Below are positions 8,863 to 21,500 of a stretch of 64,000 bases of DNA, one piece after another. The translations under genes were made by a program, and so were the position numbers. The notes beneath the pieces were generated by a model. The model was not told where the DNA came from. It ran no database searches and saw only the letters and a list, made by a program, of their open reading frames with translations. The DNA comes from Dioscorea cayenensis subsp. rotundata (Eukaryota; Streptophyta; Magnoliopsida; Dioscoreales; Dioscoreaceae): NCBI RefSeq assembly GCF_009730915.1, contig NC_052486.1, forward strand, positions 21,791,589 to 21,855,588, in the 5' to 3' direction. Position 1 is the first letter of the stretch. Every line of letters begins with the position of its first letter.

Positions 8863-11300
8863 TGTCACCCCCCGACCTAGTTCGCCATACCCGATGCGCT
8901 AACAAACGGCTGCACACCCATTGTGCATAGCATAATAGGCATGTAAGGCCTCAAAACCTATTACAAAACAGAACATACAATCAAGCAATACTATAAGTTT
9001 CAAAAGTCAAGTTTCGAAAAAAAAAATACAAAACTTCCAGAATACAGATCTTAGAATTTACAAAACAGACAAAGATTTGATCTCAATTAGACCAGGGACA
9101 GGCTTGCTACTTGTTCACTTTCGGTGAGCTATTAAACTCCTGATCTGAAAAAAATTTAACAACATGTTATGAGGTTGACAGCCCAATAAACAACCACTAA
9201 AAACATTGGGATCATAAAAAGTCTCAAAATTTAGAATAAAAAAACAGTAATATGATTTAGCAGAACAATTATCAAAATACAATTCAGAACAAAATTAAAA
9301 CACCCAACAAAGCCTGATTTTTAGATAAATATAGTATATGTCTCCCAATAACTATGATCAAAACAAAAATATCAGAGTTCATTTGTTTACCCTTGGTGAC
9401 CTGAGCCAGAATATCAGAAGTTTTTATTCTTCATTGACGGAGCGGTGTGAAACTATAGTTTCTTAACTAAATACGTGTTGACACGGTCAGTATTTAACCC
9501 CTAGTCACAGGGTTAGAGCATAGTTAATTGGGGACTAATTTTATGTCAAAATACTTCATGTTCACAAAACAGCAAACTATCCAAGTTTCGATTAAGCAAA
9601 AACAAAGTAGTTTGCCAAGAAAAAGTTTTGCAATCACATGATCCCGTTTTTATAATATCAAATTAATCCAATTATTTGAATCCAAACTTGAAGAGATAAT
9701 TTATAAAATTTCCAAATAAATGAATAATTAACATAATTCATGAAATATAATTATTTAGAATTTCAATGAATTAAAACATTCGTGAAATAAATGAGAAATA
9801 AATAAAATATCATAAATTTAATAAATAACTAAAATTTGATATATAATTTGACAACTCAAATAATAAACAAAATAAATCATACTATCATTTTAACAAATGT
9901 CAAACAATACGTATATACAGTAGGATTTATATGTGATTACTTACCTAATACTCGCTAACACGGTAAACTTTAATTCTGACACCATAAAGCTTTTGGCATG
10001 CCCTATAATTAGGGAAGAAAGCCTAATAAAGCACTAATAGGATAGATTTACAAAATGTAAAGGTGTGAAAGAAGGATTCCAAGATGCAAAAATTCTACAA
10101 AGGTCACTAGTGATCAAAGATAATGCAAAAGGAGATTTCAGAAGGGTGTAAAAACAAAAATGATCAAATTATTATTCTACTTCCCAAATTCTTCCCAAAT
10201 TCAGATTCTTTCAGGAGTATAAAAGTAATTATCCAATCCAAAGGGCATAAAACATTTCTAACATGAACAATGAGTACTAAATCCCTCATAACTTCACATA
10301 TACTTTTCCAAATCACAAAATTCAAGATTTTGAGAAAAGTAGACACATATGTCTATGACATATCCGAAATTCACACTATTTGGAGTACTAATCAAATTAT
10401 AGCACTCAAATGAATCTCTGATTATTTCTGCAGACTTATAATTCAGACATATCTCATTCAAACTGGCATATCTCTCAATTTACAATTCTAAAATCAATGA
10501 AATTTTACTGAAAATAATAAAACTTAATAAGAAACAAATTTTATATTTTTCACCTTACCCAATTCAATGTCCATGATCATCAAAAGTACCCATAGATCTT
10601 CATACTCTGCACAGAAATACCATCCGAGATAGTTACACTAATAAGGCTATATCTCACAAAACTATAGACACATAAAATCTGAAATTTCGCAGGTAATTAG
10701 GTAACATCAAAATCTACAACTTTTATATAATTCTCTATATCTAATTCAGACTCTAGAATCATGAAAAAAATTAAAAACACTCCAAGGCCTGCAAAGAAAT
10801 CTTATCCGAGGCACTTGCATGTAAAGCCTATATATTACAGGATACACATGAAAAATTTTGAAATTTGGCGGTATGATAAACAAGATCACTGTCTACAATT
10901 TTTATATTTTAATATCCTCCAAAATATGTCTCTAGCTCTCCCAAATTAATTAGAGATCCCTGCTATACTACCAAAAAAAACCTCTCAATCTAATAATTAT
11001 CCTTAAATAACTCAAATCTTTCACCTAAGAAGCATGGATGGAAACATAAGAATTTAACTTCAACTCTCTAATGAAAATCACAAGATATAAAGATCCATAA
11101 TCAAGTTACAAAGGAAACTCTAACCTTAACTAGCATCAAAACCTAAACAATAAAAAAAGAAGAACAAGAAAACAAAATCTTACCTCTCACATGCCCTAAT
11201 GGAGAAGCGATTTCGTCCACGATCAGCAACCAAGATCAGAGTGTGATGAGAAGATGGGAGAAGGGGCGTACACGCATGTTGGTTTATTTAATCTATTTCA
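8863..11300. mobile_element. Repeat-like region, possible Gypsy-related LTR sequence
   Basis: The left end reads TGTCACCCCCCGACC, close to the TGTCACGCCCCGAAC start of many plant Gypsy LTRs. The region is GC-richer at its ends, AT-rich inside and has no coding capacity. I could not find a matching far end or target duplication, so family and limits are tentative. No genes are seen in it. Confidence 0.35.
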
Positions 11301-12836
11301 TCTTAAGTACGGCAATCATATTTAACACTTTGAAAATAAAATGAGAATTAAATTGAATTACAAAGACAAAGATATGATTCTAATACTAAACATTAAAATC
11401 ACATGGTGCAACTTGATATCACGTGCCCGAAGTCTAACCACGCATAAAGCACCCAAGTTTTACTTGGGCTTTTGAATTTGTTGTTGTTGTCATCATCCTT
11501 CAGGAATAGTTAATTACTTAATTAGGTGTATGTAATCTGAACCACATCCATATATACATATTTGATGCTTAATAATGATGAAATATTTTTCTTGTTAATT
11601 AATTAGATGCCAATTTAATGATAATTAAGTAATGTAATTAACTTAGAGTCTCAAACAACAACTTTGATTTTAACTAGGCATTTTCTGAGATTTTAAAAAT
11701 TTTATGAGGAGTTTTGAGGCAATATCATATATAAAATAATATAATTAAACAACTTCTACTATATAAACTATTTTATACCTTGGATTTCAAAGGTCTTATG
11801 GACATTTATTACATAAATAATTATGTGTAATTAATGTTTTTCAATTAAAGAAATATTATAAGTAATATAAATAAAAACTTAAATATTATTAAAAAAAATT
11901 TAAAAATTGTTTCTTAAAACGCTCTCGGAGTAGATTATACATCTACTTTAATAATATGTATAGATTAAGAAAATGATGATGATAATGGCCAATTGGGATA
12001 GGTCCTTCAATAATATGTCAATACTTGCCCTATGTTTGTGTTGTTCTTTTTAGAAAATTTGTGTTATCCTCGTCACTCACGCGCTTAATTAACTTTGGAA
12101 CGCGATTATATATGTCCCCACATGACTTCACTTTGTCTTTCACACTCTCTTTGCTCTATACTTCTATAGTTCTATATGACAATGGGGGCCTTAAATAAAA
12201 ATTGTGCATATATTTTTAATTAAAATGAGAACTTAATCAACTTACGCACAATGATAAAAAATGAGTATTGTTTTGGTTGTTAAAAAAAAGGATTATTGAG
12301 GTTTGACAAAATGAAAAGTATGATCATGTGGGGTTCTTTATGAAAAAATAAATAAATCATGTGGAGTTAAAAAGGAAGATACATATATATATATATATAA
12401 TATATATGTTTGATAATGATCTCTTCATTAACCTGTGGGATCTACCCTACATAACCATGCACATCAAGTCATCTACCAACACATTATCATCAATATTTAT
12501 CATCATATCAATTTCCCAAATTAAAAAAAAAAACTTAATTATATATCATTCACACGTACAATATATGTAGTTGTTTCAAATTAACAAACAAAATACTACC
12601 AGTACTCAAGAACACATAAACCAGAGCATTTATCTCCATCTCTCTCCGGCTATCAACATTTCGGACTCCACTTCGGCGAACCAAACACAAGGAAGTCGTT
12701 GGGAACTCTCCGGTTCAGTCACTTCGGCCTCTACTTCTGCGAACCAAACACGCCCTATATATATATATGTTCACTGCTGTTACATACATATTTATTAATT
12801 ATTTAGTGTTCTACTACATATATTTTCTACCACACG
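11301..12836. other. AT-rich intergenic stretch
   Basis: It holds short (TA)n runs and homopolymers. Near 12655-12755 a short block (ACTTCGGC..CTACTTC.GCGAACCAAACAC) occurs twice about 60 bases apart. No gene is seen. Confidence 0.6.
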
Positions 12837-13894
12837 TCACTCAGCTGCATGAAAATGTCCAGAATGTTGTGTTCCGGATTTGGAGTTGTTGGATCGAGTT
12901 GGTTCAAGAGTGAGCATGATGTTGTTGTTGATCTTTTTCTTGTCTTTGAGGTAGCGAATACCGCAAGCATTGCAGAGAGTCTGCAAGGTACAATACATAG
13001 AAGCATCAAAGAACTGGGAATACATATCAATATTAATTATGTGAACGTAGTACATTCACTATTTGTGGCAAGTGATGAGAAGGCCCAATAAATAGATAAA
13101 TAAATTAAACCTGCCTGCAGAGGACTCCAAAGTTTGAGAGCTTGTTGCTCATTATGCATGGTCCTCAAAAATGGAATTAACCTCATTTGCGGAAAATTAA
13201 GATTGAAGGTAGATCAGGTAATAATTAATATTATGACCAAACCTTTTAATTAAAGTCTTCATTTGTCTGAAACTCTTCTTGAATTAACGGATCTTCTCTT
13301 TTTCTTGAGTTTTTTTATTAATCTCGTGAAGCAAAAAGGGAAGAGTTGTCGTCTTAGATGTGTCAACCAGCTTGATCCAAGGATCAACAAGATGCAGGTA
13401 TTTGGTGAAGAAGAAGAAGAAGAAGAGAAGCTCATTGGTGCACATAGATTTTATGGTAATTACAAATGGTCTATGTTTGCAAGACTATTTCCTGGTAGAA
13501 CTGATAATGAAGTCAATAATCATTGGCATGTTATCAAGGCCATGATGTACGTACAAGATTGCATTCAGTAAAGACGAAGAAGAAGAAGAAGAAGAAGAAG
13601 AAGAAGAAGAAGAAGAGGAGGAGAAGCTCATGGCTGCAAAACAACAACAACAACAAGAGGAGGAGAAGCGGCTGCAGTAGCAGCAGCAACAACAACAACT
13701 GGAGGAGGAGAAGAAGAAGCAGCAGCAACAACAACAAGAGGAGGAGAAGCAGCAGAAGCAGCAGCAACAACAAGAGGAGGAGAAGCAGAAGCAGCAGCAA
13801 CAACAAGAGGAGGAGAAGCAGCAGCAGCAACAACAACAAGAGGAGGTGAAGCAGCATCAGTAGCAGCAGCAACAACAACAACAAGAAGAGGAGA

Positions 13895-13925
<31 letters not shown>

Positions 13926-14764
13926 ACAACAACAAGAGGAGGTGAAGCAGCAGCAGTAGCAGCAACAACAACAACAAGAGGAGGAGAAGCAGAATTAAGC
14001 AACAACAACAAGAGGAGAAGCAGCAGCAGCAACAACAACAACAAGAGGAGAAGCAGCAGCAGTAGCAGCAACAACAACAACAAGAGGAGGAGAAGCAGCA
14101 GCAGTAGCAGCAACAACAACAACAAGAGGAGGAGAAGCAGCAGCAGTAGCAGCAGCAGCAACAACAACAACAACAAGAGGAGGTGAAGCAACAGCAGTAG
14201 CAGCAACAACAACAAGAGGAGGTGAAGCAACAGCAGTAGCAGCAACAACAACAACAAGAGGAGGAGAAGCAGCAGCAGTAGCAGCAACAACAACAACAAC
14301 AGCAAGAGGAGGAGAAGCAGCAACAGCAGCAGCAGCAACAACAACAACAACAAGAGGAGAAGCAGCAGCAGTAGCAGCAGCAGCAACAACAACAAGAGGG
14401 AGGAGAAGCTCATATATGATTGCATGACACTTTTAGCTCGTAAAACTGACAATGCAATCAAGAACCATCATTGGTAAGTTATCACGACCAGGAAGTGCAG
14501 AGAACAATCCAGTTTCTCACTGGAAGAAACACCAAATGCTAATCATGCATAACCAGTGACTGACAATGGAAACATGTATATGATGAAGGTGATGATGACG
14601 ATGATGCATGGGAGATCGTGATATATCTATCTATCTACCTGAGGTCCTCTAGGTCCAGTCCGCCAGCGAGGAGTTTGAATGGCATGGCATAAGTTGCACT
14701 CCTTCACAGTCATACCACTTATGAAGTCCTTCTCCACCAACTGCTCAAGAGGCTGCTGCTCCAT
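12837..14764 (-). CDS. Small GATA-type zinc-finger transcription factor, two exons
   Basis: Exon 1 is 14639-14764 (ATG at 14764) and exon 2 is 12837-12980. Splice sites are CAG|GTAGAT and TTGCAG|ACT, both in phase 0. The joined 89-residue protein has one plant GATA finger, C23-x2-C26-x18-C45-x2-C48, with the intron between the two cysteine pairs, a position shared by many plant GATA genes. The core has WRTGP and TLCNACGIRY; TPRWR replaces the more usual TPLWR or TPQWR. A Lys-rich stretch follows the finger and the C-terminal tail is short. It should bind GATA sites in DNA in the nucleus. The 1658-bp intron holds antisense MYB debris and a long triplet repeat, which may impair splicing. Expression is not proven. 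Confidence 0.75.
13108..13555 (+). pseudogene. R2R3-MYB fragment A (end of R2 and R3), inside the GATA intron
   Basis: The plus strand shows R2 relics at 13108-13200 (LPAEDSK, then ELVAHY, then GPQKWN in another frame, with stops), a short intron, and an open piece at 13320-13555. That piece carries GKSCRLRCVNQLDPRINK and then an R3-like repeat with GEEEEEEEKLIGAHRFYG and ARLFPGRTDNEVNNHWHVI. This is the MYB52/54/56/105/117 kind of R2R3-MYB. Damage includes a Cys in place of the last R2 tryptophan, an extra Tyr in GNYKW, stops in R2 and no C-terminal region. It retains the intron, so it is a genomic duplicate. It is antisense to the GATA gene and lies wholly in its intron. Confidence 0.82.
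13571..14405 (+). repeat. ~830-bp triplet-phase minisatellite (CAA/CAG + GAGGAGGAGAAG)
   Basis: A pure GAA run is followed by about 20 units, each a GAG-GAG-GAG-AAG block and a variable run of CAG and CAA triplets, often with one TAG from CAG. Unit lengths differ almost only by multiples of three, so one frame is kept throughout (Q-runs alternating with E-E-E-K). The array is bounded on the left by GAGGAGGAGAAGCTCATGGCTGC (split: EEEKLMAA when translated) and on the right by a near-identical GAGGAGAAGCTCAT, both matching the Glu-rich start of MYB R3. Very long leucine-rich open frames on the minus strand here are artefacts of the repeat. Confidence 0.92.
14396..14552 (+). pseudogene. R2R3-MYB fragment B (end of R3), right of the minisatellite
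   Basis: After the repeat the frame reads EEEKLI, then LLAR, KTDNAIKNHHW and, after a stop, RKCREQSSFSLEETPNANHA followed by TAA at 14550-14552. This is the second half of an R3 repeat and the usual start of the tail in MYB52/56-type proteins. The matching left part (poly-Glu then KLMAAK) is at 13575-13645, so fragment B is one R3 repeat pulled apart by the triplet array. An extra G in GAGGGAGGAG shifts the frame at the right edge. Confidence 0.75.
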
Positions 14765-14789
14765 CTTCCTCTTTCTCTCCCTCTTTCTC

Positions 14790-16018
14790 TTTCCTTAAGC
14801 TTGTTATTTATGTGTGTGTGTGTGTCTGTCTATCTATCGGTGGAGAATCTGGAGATTCTTAGGCAAGTATTTATGGAGTGGTTAAATAATTATATGGCTC
14901 TTTTTCTCGTGACGAAAGAATTGCGCCACCACTAACATATTGTCTGTTTCGTGCACGTGGTTCGTTTTTACTGGTGATAATTAGTCGCTTGATAGAAACC
15001 TGGACAATAGGCCAAAATCAAGTTGTTTGACAAGTTGTTCTACATTTCGAGGTCTCAGATGTCGGCTTTGTTTTTTTAAATATTGCTTTTATTATTATTA
15101 TTAATTACTAAAATAGATATTTTTATGACCGTTGACTCTATCTACTCATTGATCAATTGGCTTGCTCCCTCCCTCTTTTTTTTCCAAGAATGAGCCAGCC
15201 GCTCGGAAAAACCTTTATCTAGGTATTTTTATTTTTTTAATATTAAATTTTAGTTTTTTTAATAGTTGTGATTACACAAGTTTTTTTATATTCAAATTTT
15301 ATTTTTTTTTAAAAAATGGGAGGTTTTACTAGTTTTTTAATATTAAAATTTATTTTTTAAAAAACTGTGATAGATCGATCCTACTAGTTTTTTTTTAAAT
15401 TAAAAATAATTTTACACTAAAATTTTTATAATTTCATAAAAAAATTTTATAGTTTTATTCTCACATCTATTTTCACTAATTCTAACAAATTATTAATAAT
15501 TTAAATAATGTTAATATTTTCATAATAATAAATTATTAAACATTTAAAAATTACTCCCACAACTAAAATAAACTCACTTGATATTTTAAATAAATGAAAA
15601 TAATTGCATATATTATAAAATGATTCAACAAGTTCAATATTTAAATTATAAAATAAACTTACTCGATGAAAACATTGTCCTCTCCTCACTTATAGCGATT
15701 GAACCATTATAATAAATCAAAATAAGTGATTTTTTTGTCATTGTAGAAAATAAAAAAAAAATGTGAGGGTAATTTTTAGAAATATAGTACTCTCGACTAT
15801 TCAGTTAATTTGAGAAATAAAATACTAACTAATAAATAGTAAGGGTAATTTTTAGAAATATAGCAAATTATATAGTAGATTCAAATCATCAAGTTGGGAA
15901 ATATATATATATATATATATACCAACAACTCCCAGTGGTGGTGCCATAGATAAATTACATAAATCCATAGAAAATAACTGAAGTAATGGTGGAGATTAAG
16001 GTGCTCTCTTTGTGATCC

Positions 16019-16051
<33 letters not shown>

Positions 16052-17740
16052 AAATGGATAAACCACTAATTTATTAAAATAAAAAAAAAATGAAAACAAA
16101 TTTTACAAAAACAAACACCCAAATTGTTACATCACTAGTGATACACTCTTATTAACTTGTTTATTTTTGTTGCTTTGTAGTTTTGGTTTTTTTCTGTTTT
16201 CTTCTTTGTTTTTAGTCTGCTTTTATTGTTTGTTTGTTCACTGTTCCTGATTTTCTAATAAATTTATCGTTTATCCACTTTATTAAATATAAAAATAAAA
16301 ATAAAAAGAGAAGGTGATTAAAGGATTACAATGGAATTAATTGCTTTTTCCTTCCATATTTTTTTTTTATAATCATTTTCCATGTTACGCGTGTTAGAAT
16401 TAGTCATTTGAAATCTTGTACCTTAAGTTGCATTCACATCTTAATCTTATCTTATCCATTCAATTATATTCAAATCTTTGTATCTGTATTCTATAAAAGT
16501 AATGCTAATACAAGTGGAGCGTGTGTGGGATTCTAAACTTCTCTGTTATTTTAACAACGCGCTCATAGATATCTGCTTGCATGTTTGCAGGACCACCACC
16601 TGATTTAACTTCGTCCAAAGACCCAGATTAGTGTCACTAATCACCAACCCAATTGACTTTGGCGCCGGCGTTTGCCTATACCTTACTTTTGCTTTACAAC
16701 TTCCCATTTTTTTCTCTCTTGTTTTTTTTCTGTTTTCTGATGCTTTGATGCCTTTGTATATATTTATTATTGTTGTTTCTTTGTCTAGTGATCATTAATC
16801 AATTAACTAAAAATCCTCATGTACTTGTTCCCACCAATTAGAGAACAATTGGATTAAGTGATAGTTTGATTGTCTCTCATAATGGTCTATAAGATAACAT
16901 ACATGCCTTTAATTAACTACTACTAACATATGAAATAACATAACCGAACAATTGAGCCTTAATACAATAACCAAATGTCTGACTAATATTGTGCATGTGT
17001 TTGATAAATGGGGAGAAATTTAAGTGTTTGTTTTAAATGTGATTAGTGAATTAAGGGCCGCCCTAGGCATTAGCGACTAAAATCTATGGCTAAGGCCGCA
17101 TAAAATTTTTTAAGGCTAAATAATATATATATATATATAATTTATTTTAAAAATATATATTTAATATTTTTATTTAGTATTATTCTTTCTATATAATTAT
17201 TATCTTGGAGATGTTAACTTGTTTTTTTAACTATAAAATATGTGTAATAAATTTGGTGTTAAAAGGCTTCACAATTCATTTTTTTTAAATTATATTTAAA
17301 AATTTTATTTACTTGTAATAGGGCTCCGTAATTTTCCACTTTAATTTTTTTTTAAATTTATATTTAAAAATTTTATTTGTTATAATCCTATAATTCTATC
17401 CATATAATTATTTTAAAATTTTTAATATTTTTAAAATTTAAAACTTATGAAACCTTACAAATTTTTAGTGTCTCACAATTATTATTTTTTTATTATTAAA
17501 TTATATTTAAACCTTTTTTTTACTATTATATGATTCTATCCGCATAATTATAAATTTAAAAATAATTATTTTTTAAACTTTGAACTTTATCTTATTTAAT
17601 TTATTTAATTGATTTACGATAATAATTTTTTATTATATAATTAATTATTTATTAAAAATAATTAAAAATATTTATTATGATTTTATTTAGGACCTCATTT
17701 TCTTTAAAACCGCATGCCAAAACATATTGCATTTTACTAT
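14790..17740. other. Gene-free AT-rich region
   Basis: Apart from (TG)n at 14812-14825, (TA)n at 15900-15920, and the LINE tails at 16030-16300, I see no gene. Low-complexity A/T-rich sequence dominates 15200-15560 and 17100-17700. Confidence 0.6.
16031..16300. mobile_element. Two LINE 3' tails facing away from each other
   Basis: At 16040-16150 the block ATGGATAAACCACTAATTTATT resembles the LINE 3' end at 4249-4270 (in 20-base pieces: GGATAAACCA then TGAATTTATT), in the same minus orientation with its T-run at 16037-16046. At 16255-16300 the reverse form (AATAAATTTATCGTTTATCC followed by A-rich sequence) marks a plus-oriented 3' tail. Both are short non-coding remnants. Confidence 0.55.
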
Positions 17741-17765
17741 TTTATTTTAATGTGTTATTGTTCAC

Positions 17766-17825
17766 TATCGGGCTAGAACCCGGCCCAAAAAACCCGGCCC
17801 GTAAATAGCATGTGTCTTGCACGTG
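17766..17825 (+). promoter_or_regulatory. Promoter motif cluster of the PIG-U gene
   Basis: Two CCCGGCCC blocks (with GGCCCA, the core of plant site II elements) are followed by CATGTGTCTTGCACGTG at 17809-17825, which contains a G-box-like CACGTG half. The 17-mer recurs, 16 of 17 and inverted, in front of the zinc-finger gene at 38142-38158. Function is inferred from position. Confidence 0.5.
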
Positions 17826-17859
17826 GTTGAGAGGTTTTCGTTTATATATATATATATAT

Positions 17860-18574
17860 ACGCAGGGTGCTCGACGGAGAAGAGAAACGGCGACGGCGGC
17901 GAGATTCACCTCCTTCGTCGTGCTCGCTCTCCGTTGGTATGCTACGCTTCTCCTTCTCCTTCTTCTTCTTCTTCTTCTTCTACTACCTCCTCCTTCTCTT
18001 TGTGTGTGCGTGGTGTGTGTTTGTGAAATGGATTTGGGATTCTGCGGCATGTTTTGATTTTTTGCGGGAATTAGGGATTGTTTATCGATTTTTAGTGTTT
18101 TTATGATCTTTGATGGGAATTGATTCGTAGAGAATGGGGATGTTGTATGGCTCATCGGTGGGTGGGATTGAGGAAGAGGATTGGTTCTGGTGATTCACAT
18201 TTTATTTATTTATTTTTTTTTTATGAAAAAGTTTGGATTTTGGGTTTAGGGATCACACTGTATTGCTAGAATTAGGTGTGGTGATTGAAATTTTGATAGA
18301 AATAGCGAAAATTATGTGCTTTTTTTTCTTTGTTCTTATGAAAGGAGACTAAAATTTTTGTTATTATTTTGGAAATCTATTGAACATGTGAGCAGACTCT
18401 GGACACGACGCCGACAGTGATCGGAGAAGGGAAACAAGGAGGGAGTCAATTTCGGTGGTGATTAGCTTACTAGGAGAGTGTGTGCTGTCATTGTATAACA
18501 TTACTCTTGCTGAATAGTTTGCTTTCTCATTTTTGATCAAGAAGCCATTGAAATCGTGGGTGGTCGCCAGCGCA
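17860..18574 (+). other. Probable 5' leader of PIG-U with an intron
   Basis: A GC-rich block at 17860-17937 ends at a good donor (CCGTTG|GTATGC). A CT/TTC-rich stretch follows, and a plausible acceptor (GTGAGCAG|ACTCTGG) precedes the GC-rich block 18394-18480. This looks like a spliced untranslated leader. Open frames here are short and low-complexity. Exon limits are guesses. Confidence 0.4.
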
Positions 18575-21500
18575 ATGGCATTGACTCGGCGGCGCTACTG
18601 GGCCATGGCAGTCGGCTCGGTGATCCTTAGGCTCCTCTTCATTTGTTTCTCCGAGGATCTCAACCTTGGATTTCGCCCTGAGGTCGCCACTCCTGTTACT
18701 AGCCTTCGACGCTGTAATTGCTTGATTTCTAATTTCTTCCTAATTTCTTGAATTCCATATTTGTTATTTGATTAGTGATTTCTGAATTATTTTGCATGAA
18801 TTATTTGCTGTGATTACTTGTGCAGTGGCGGAGGGTTACTGGCTCAAAAACTCGTCCATGTCCCCGTACTCTGGTTCGTTTCTCTTGCCTGGCTATGTAT
18901 GATGATGATAATTTTAAGGCTTGGAGGAATTAAAATTTTAACTCCAAAATATGATAAATGAAAGATTGAAGTGAAGTGAATGGTAAATCCCAAGTTTCCA
19001 CTCCAATTTATAGATGCTAGATTTCAATCATCATTAGAAGACGAGGCATTATGCTGTATATTCTCTTTCTTAGATGAATTTAACAATCTATGTGACCATT
19101 AAAACTTTTCTTTTTAATATGCTACCTTACTTCTAGAAGAAATGGTCCAAAAAATCGTTCTAGTATAAAAAAAAATTGTTTTATCTATTCATGCCACTTA
19201 ATTGCATTGTTAACTGTTGCTACTTGCTAAAAGTTACTCCTTTTTCGCACAAAGTAGCCCAGAAAGAATTTTGATATATTTATAGCAATTATTTAATTGT
19301 GAGTTTATTGTTTCAGGATCTATGTACCATGGTTCTCCTTTGCTATTACCAGTTCTTGGGCCATTAACTGTTAACAGGTATGGAATTTGTATAATTGGCA
19401 GCAGTTTTATATGATAGAATCTATCATTTTACTCCTAATATGCACAGCAGAGTTCATTTTGATTTTTGACAACTCAAAAAGGCATTTCTTCATTTGGTTG
19501 TCTTGATTGGAAACAGAGTCAAAGGGCTGCCTGCACACCTTTTTTGCAGGTAAAAGTGTTGATCTTTACATTGTGGTTGTTGCCTGGTTTTGTTAATACA
19601 AAGTGATGCTTGCTGTTTGGCCATGAGGACCATTAGACTCTCATGTTGTCCACTTGTAGACTAACTTGCATGCTTCGCAATTGATTTCAGTCTTTTGTCT
19701 ATGCTATTAAGTATTAAATCACAATCTATATGTGTTTCTGCTAGATGTGTTTTTTTGTTATTTGTTGTGATGTAAATAACATGAGCCATTTAAGACAAAC
19801 TCTGTTGTTGTCGTTTAAGTTAAGGATATACCTAGTTTTCCATATTAAGGTTATAACCCTTTGTAGAGCATGTTTTATTTGTTGTTTCAACAATTGATGC
19901 TTTTAATAATGATTCAAGTAAACTCTTTGCCAATAAAACTACATAATAACTTCTGAATTACTGTACTGGGGTTCAAGCTATAGCATTCAAAGTGTTCTCA
20001 AACATCATGCCTTGGCAAATGATGGCCAGGGTATGAGACCTTCACCATTATGTTTTGCCGACGCAACTGGTATTTGTTACTGGAGAAGGAATTAGATGCC
20101 TGGATGGCATCCACGTATGCGATGCATATTATATCATGCCTAAACAACAAAAAGTTTTGCCCAATTTATTATATCTATGATTATCAGACTTAGAGCACTC
20201 TTGATTTATAAGTTAAATATCTTAGATCTACTAATTTAGTGGTTGAAGAGATGCTATGTGGTACTTGTCACCTGTTCTTTAGTTCATGGTGTTGCTGTAT
20301 ATGTTAGGCTTTTGATGAAATTTCTCCAAGTATATATTTTGGAAATTATTTAAGTTGGACCTTGTCCATTGTTTAATTTACTTTCGTATGTAGTAGTTTG
20401 TGAATATTTCTACTGATATGTTGTTAATATGGATATCTTTTGTATACAGTTTGATTTTTGTCATTGTAGATTTTGTAACTGCAATGCTTATCCGTGCAAC
20501 TGGTCAGAAACTCATGTCAACGTACCATCGAAGTCTGCAACTGCTGAATCTTTCTTGTGTACAAGAAACAGCGGGTAGGTTTTAGAGTCTTCAGCTTGAG
20601 TATCTTTATAAAAGGGGTCTTTATGCTAGAAAATTTTTTGGTTCTCTTTGAACTTCATATTTGTTGTGGATGCCCATCATTGTCAAATTGTTTTTACGCT
20701 GATTAATTACTTGTTTTCAGCTACTTATTATTTCTCTCCCCTGGTCTTGTGTTTTATAAGTCATGATTGATGCCAGAGATGAAAAGTCAGAGATCACAGC
20801 TAAGAAATTTGGATCAGTTGATGCTAGAATGATGATTTGTAATATAGTAAAATAAACGAAGACAGATGAGTTTGAACGGTGCCTTTTTTCCAAGTTCAGG
20901 AGTGGATTGCTTGTCATATTTGCTTTTTTGATCCTTACAGCTGACCTTAAGAATGTATTGATATTTTTCTTCTATGAGTCTGGTTTTTAAGTTTCTTCTT
21001 AATATTTGATAATGAAGTCATATTCTCTACAGTTATTTTATTTTATTTTTACTTTTTTTATTTTTTTTATCTTCCAGGACACACACATGTTGGAGATTTA
21101 GCCTCTCTCATTTTTCTCTGGAATCCCTTTACAATAATCACTTGTGCTGGGTCATCCACTTCTCCAATTGACAATTTGATGATTGTGTTGTCTATATATG
21201 GTGCCTGTTCAGGTTAGGAAAGTTATGCTTGACACTTTCAATGTTCTTTTACTGGCCTTGATACGTTAGTCTAGTTTGTGTTTCATATTTTGTGTTAAGA
21301 AAACTAGTCAAATGAATTATGCACATTATTTCCTAATTGGGTTTCCTACACAATATTAATGTTCCATGCATAATGAGTATTGTGAAGTCATGTTATTCTT
21401 GGAGGTTGATGCCATTACTTGTTTTTTGGGGCCTCATGCTTATAATGCTTTGCAGGTCTATCCTCCTTGGCTTCTTTTGGGTGGGTTGTTTCCACACATC

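Noticed and set aside
8863-11300. A complete solo LTR
   Set aside because: The left end looks right, but I could not find a matching right end or target duplication, so only a repeat-like region is reported.
13095-13150. First half of the GATA finger near 13100-13140 on the minus strand
   Set aside because: A weak LWSP match looked possible, but the plus strand reads as MYB R2 here and a perfect first half of the finger is at 14639-14764.
13534-14461. Very long leucine-rich open frames on the minus strand (up to 277 codons)
   Set aside because: They are the reverse reading of the CAG/CAA/GAG triplet array. There is no family, no start context and no composition typical of a protein.
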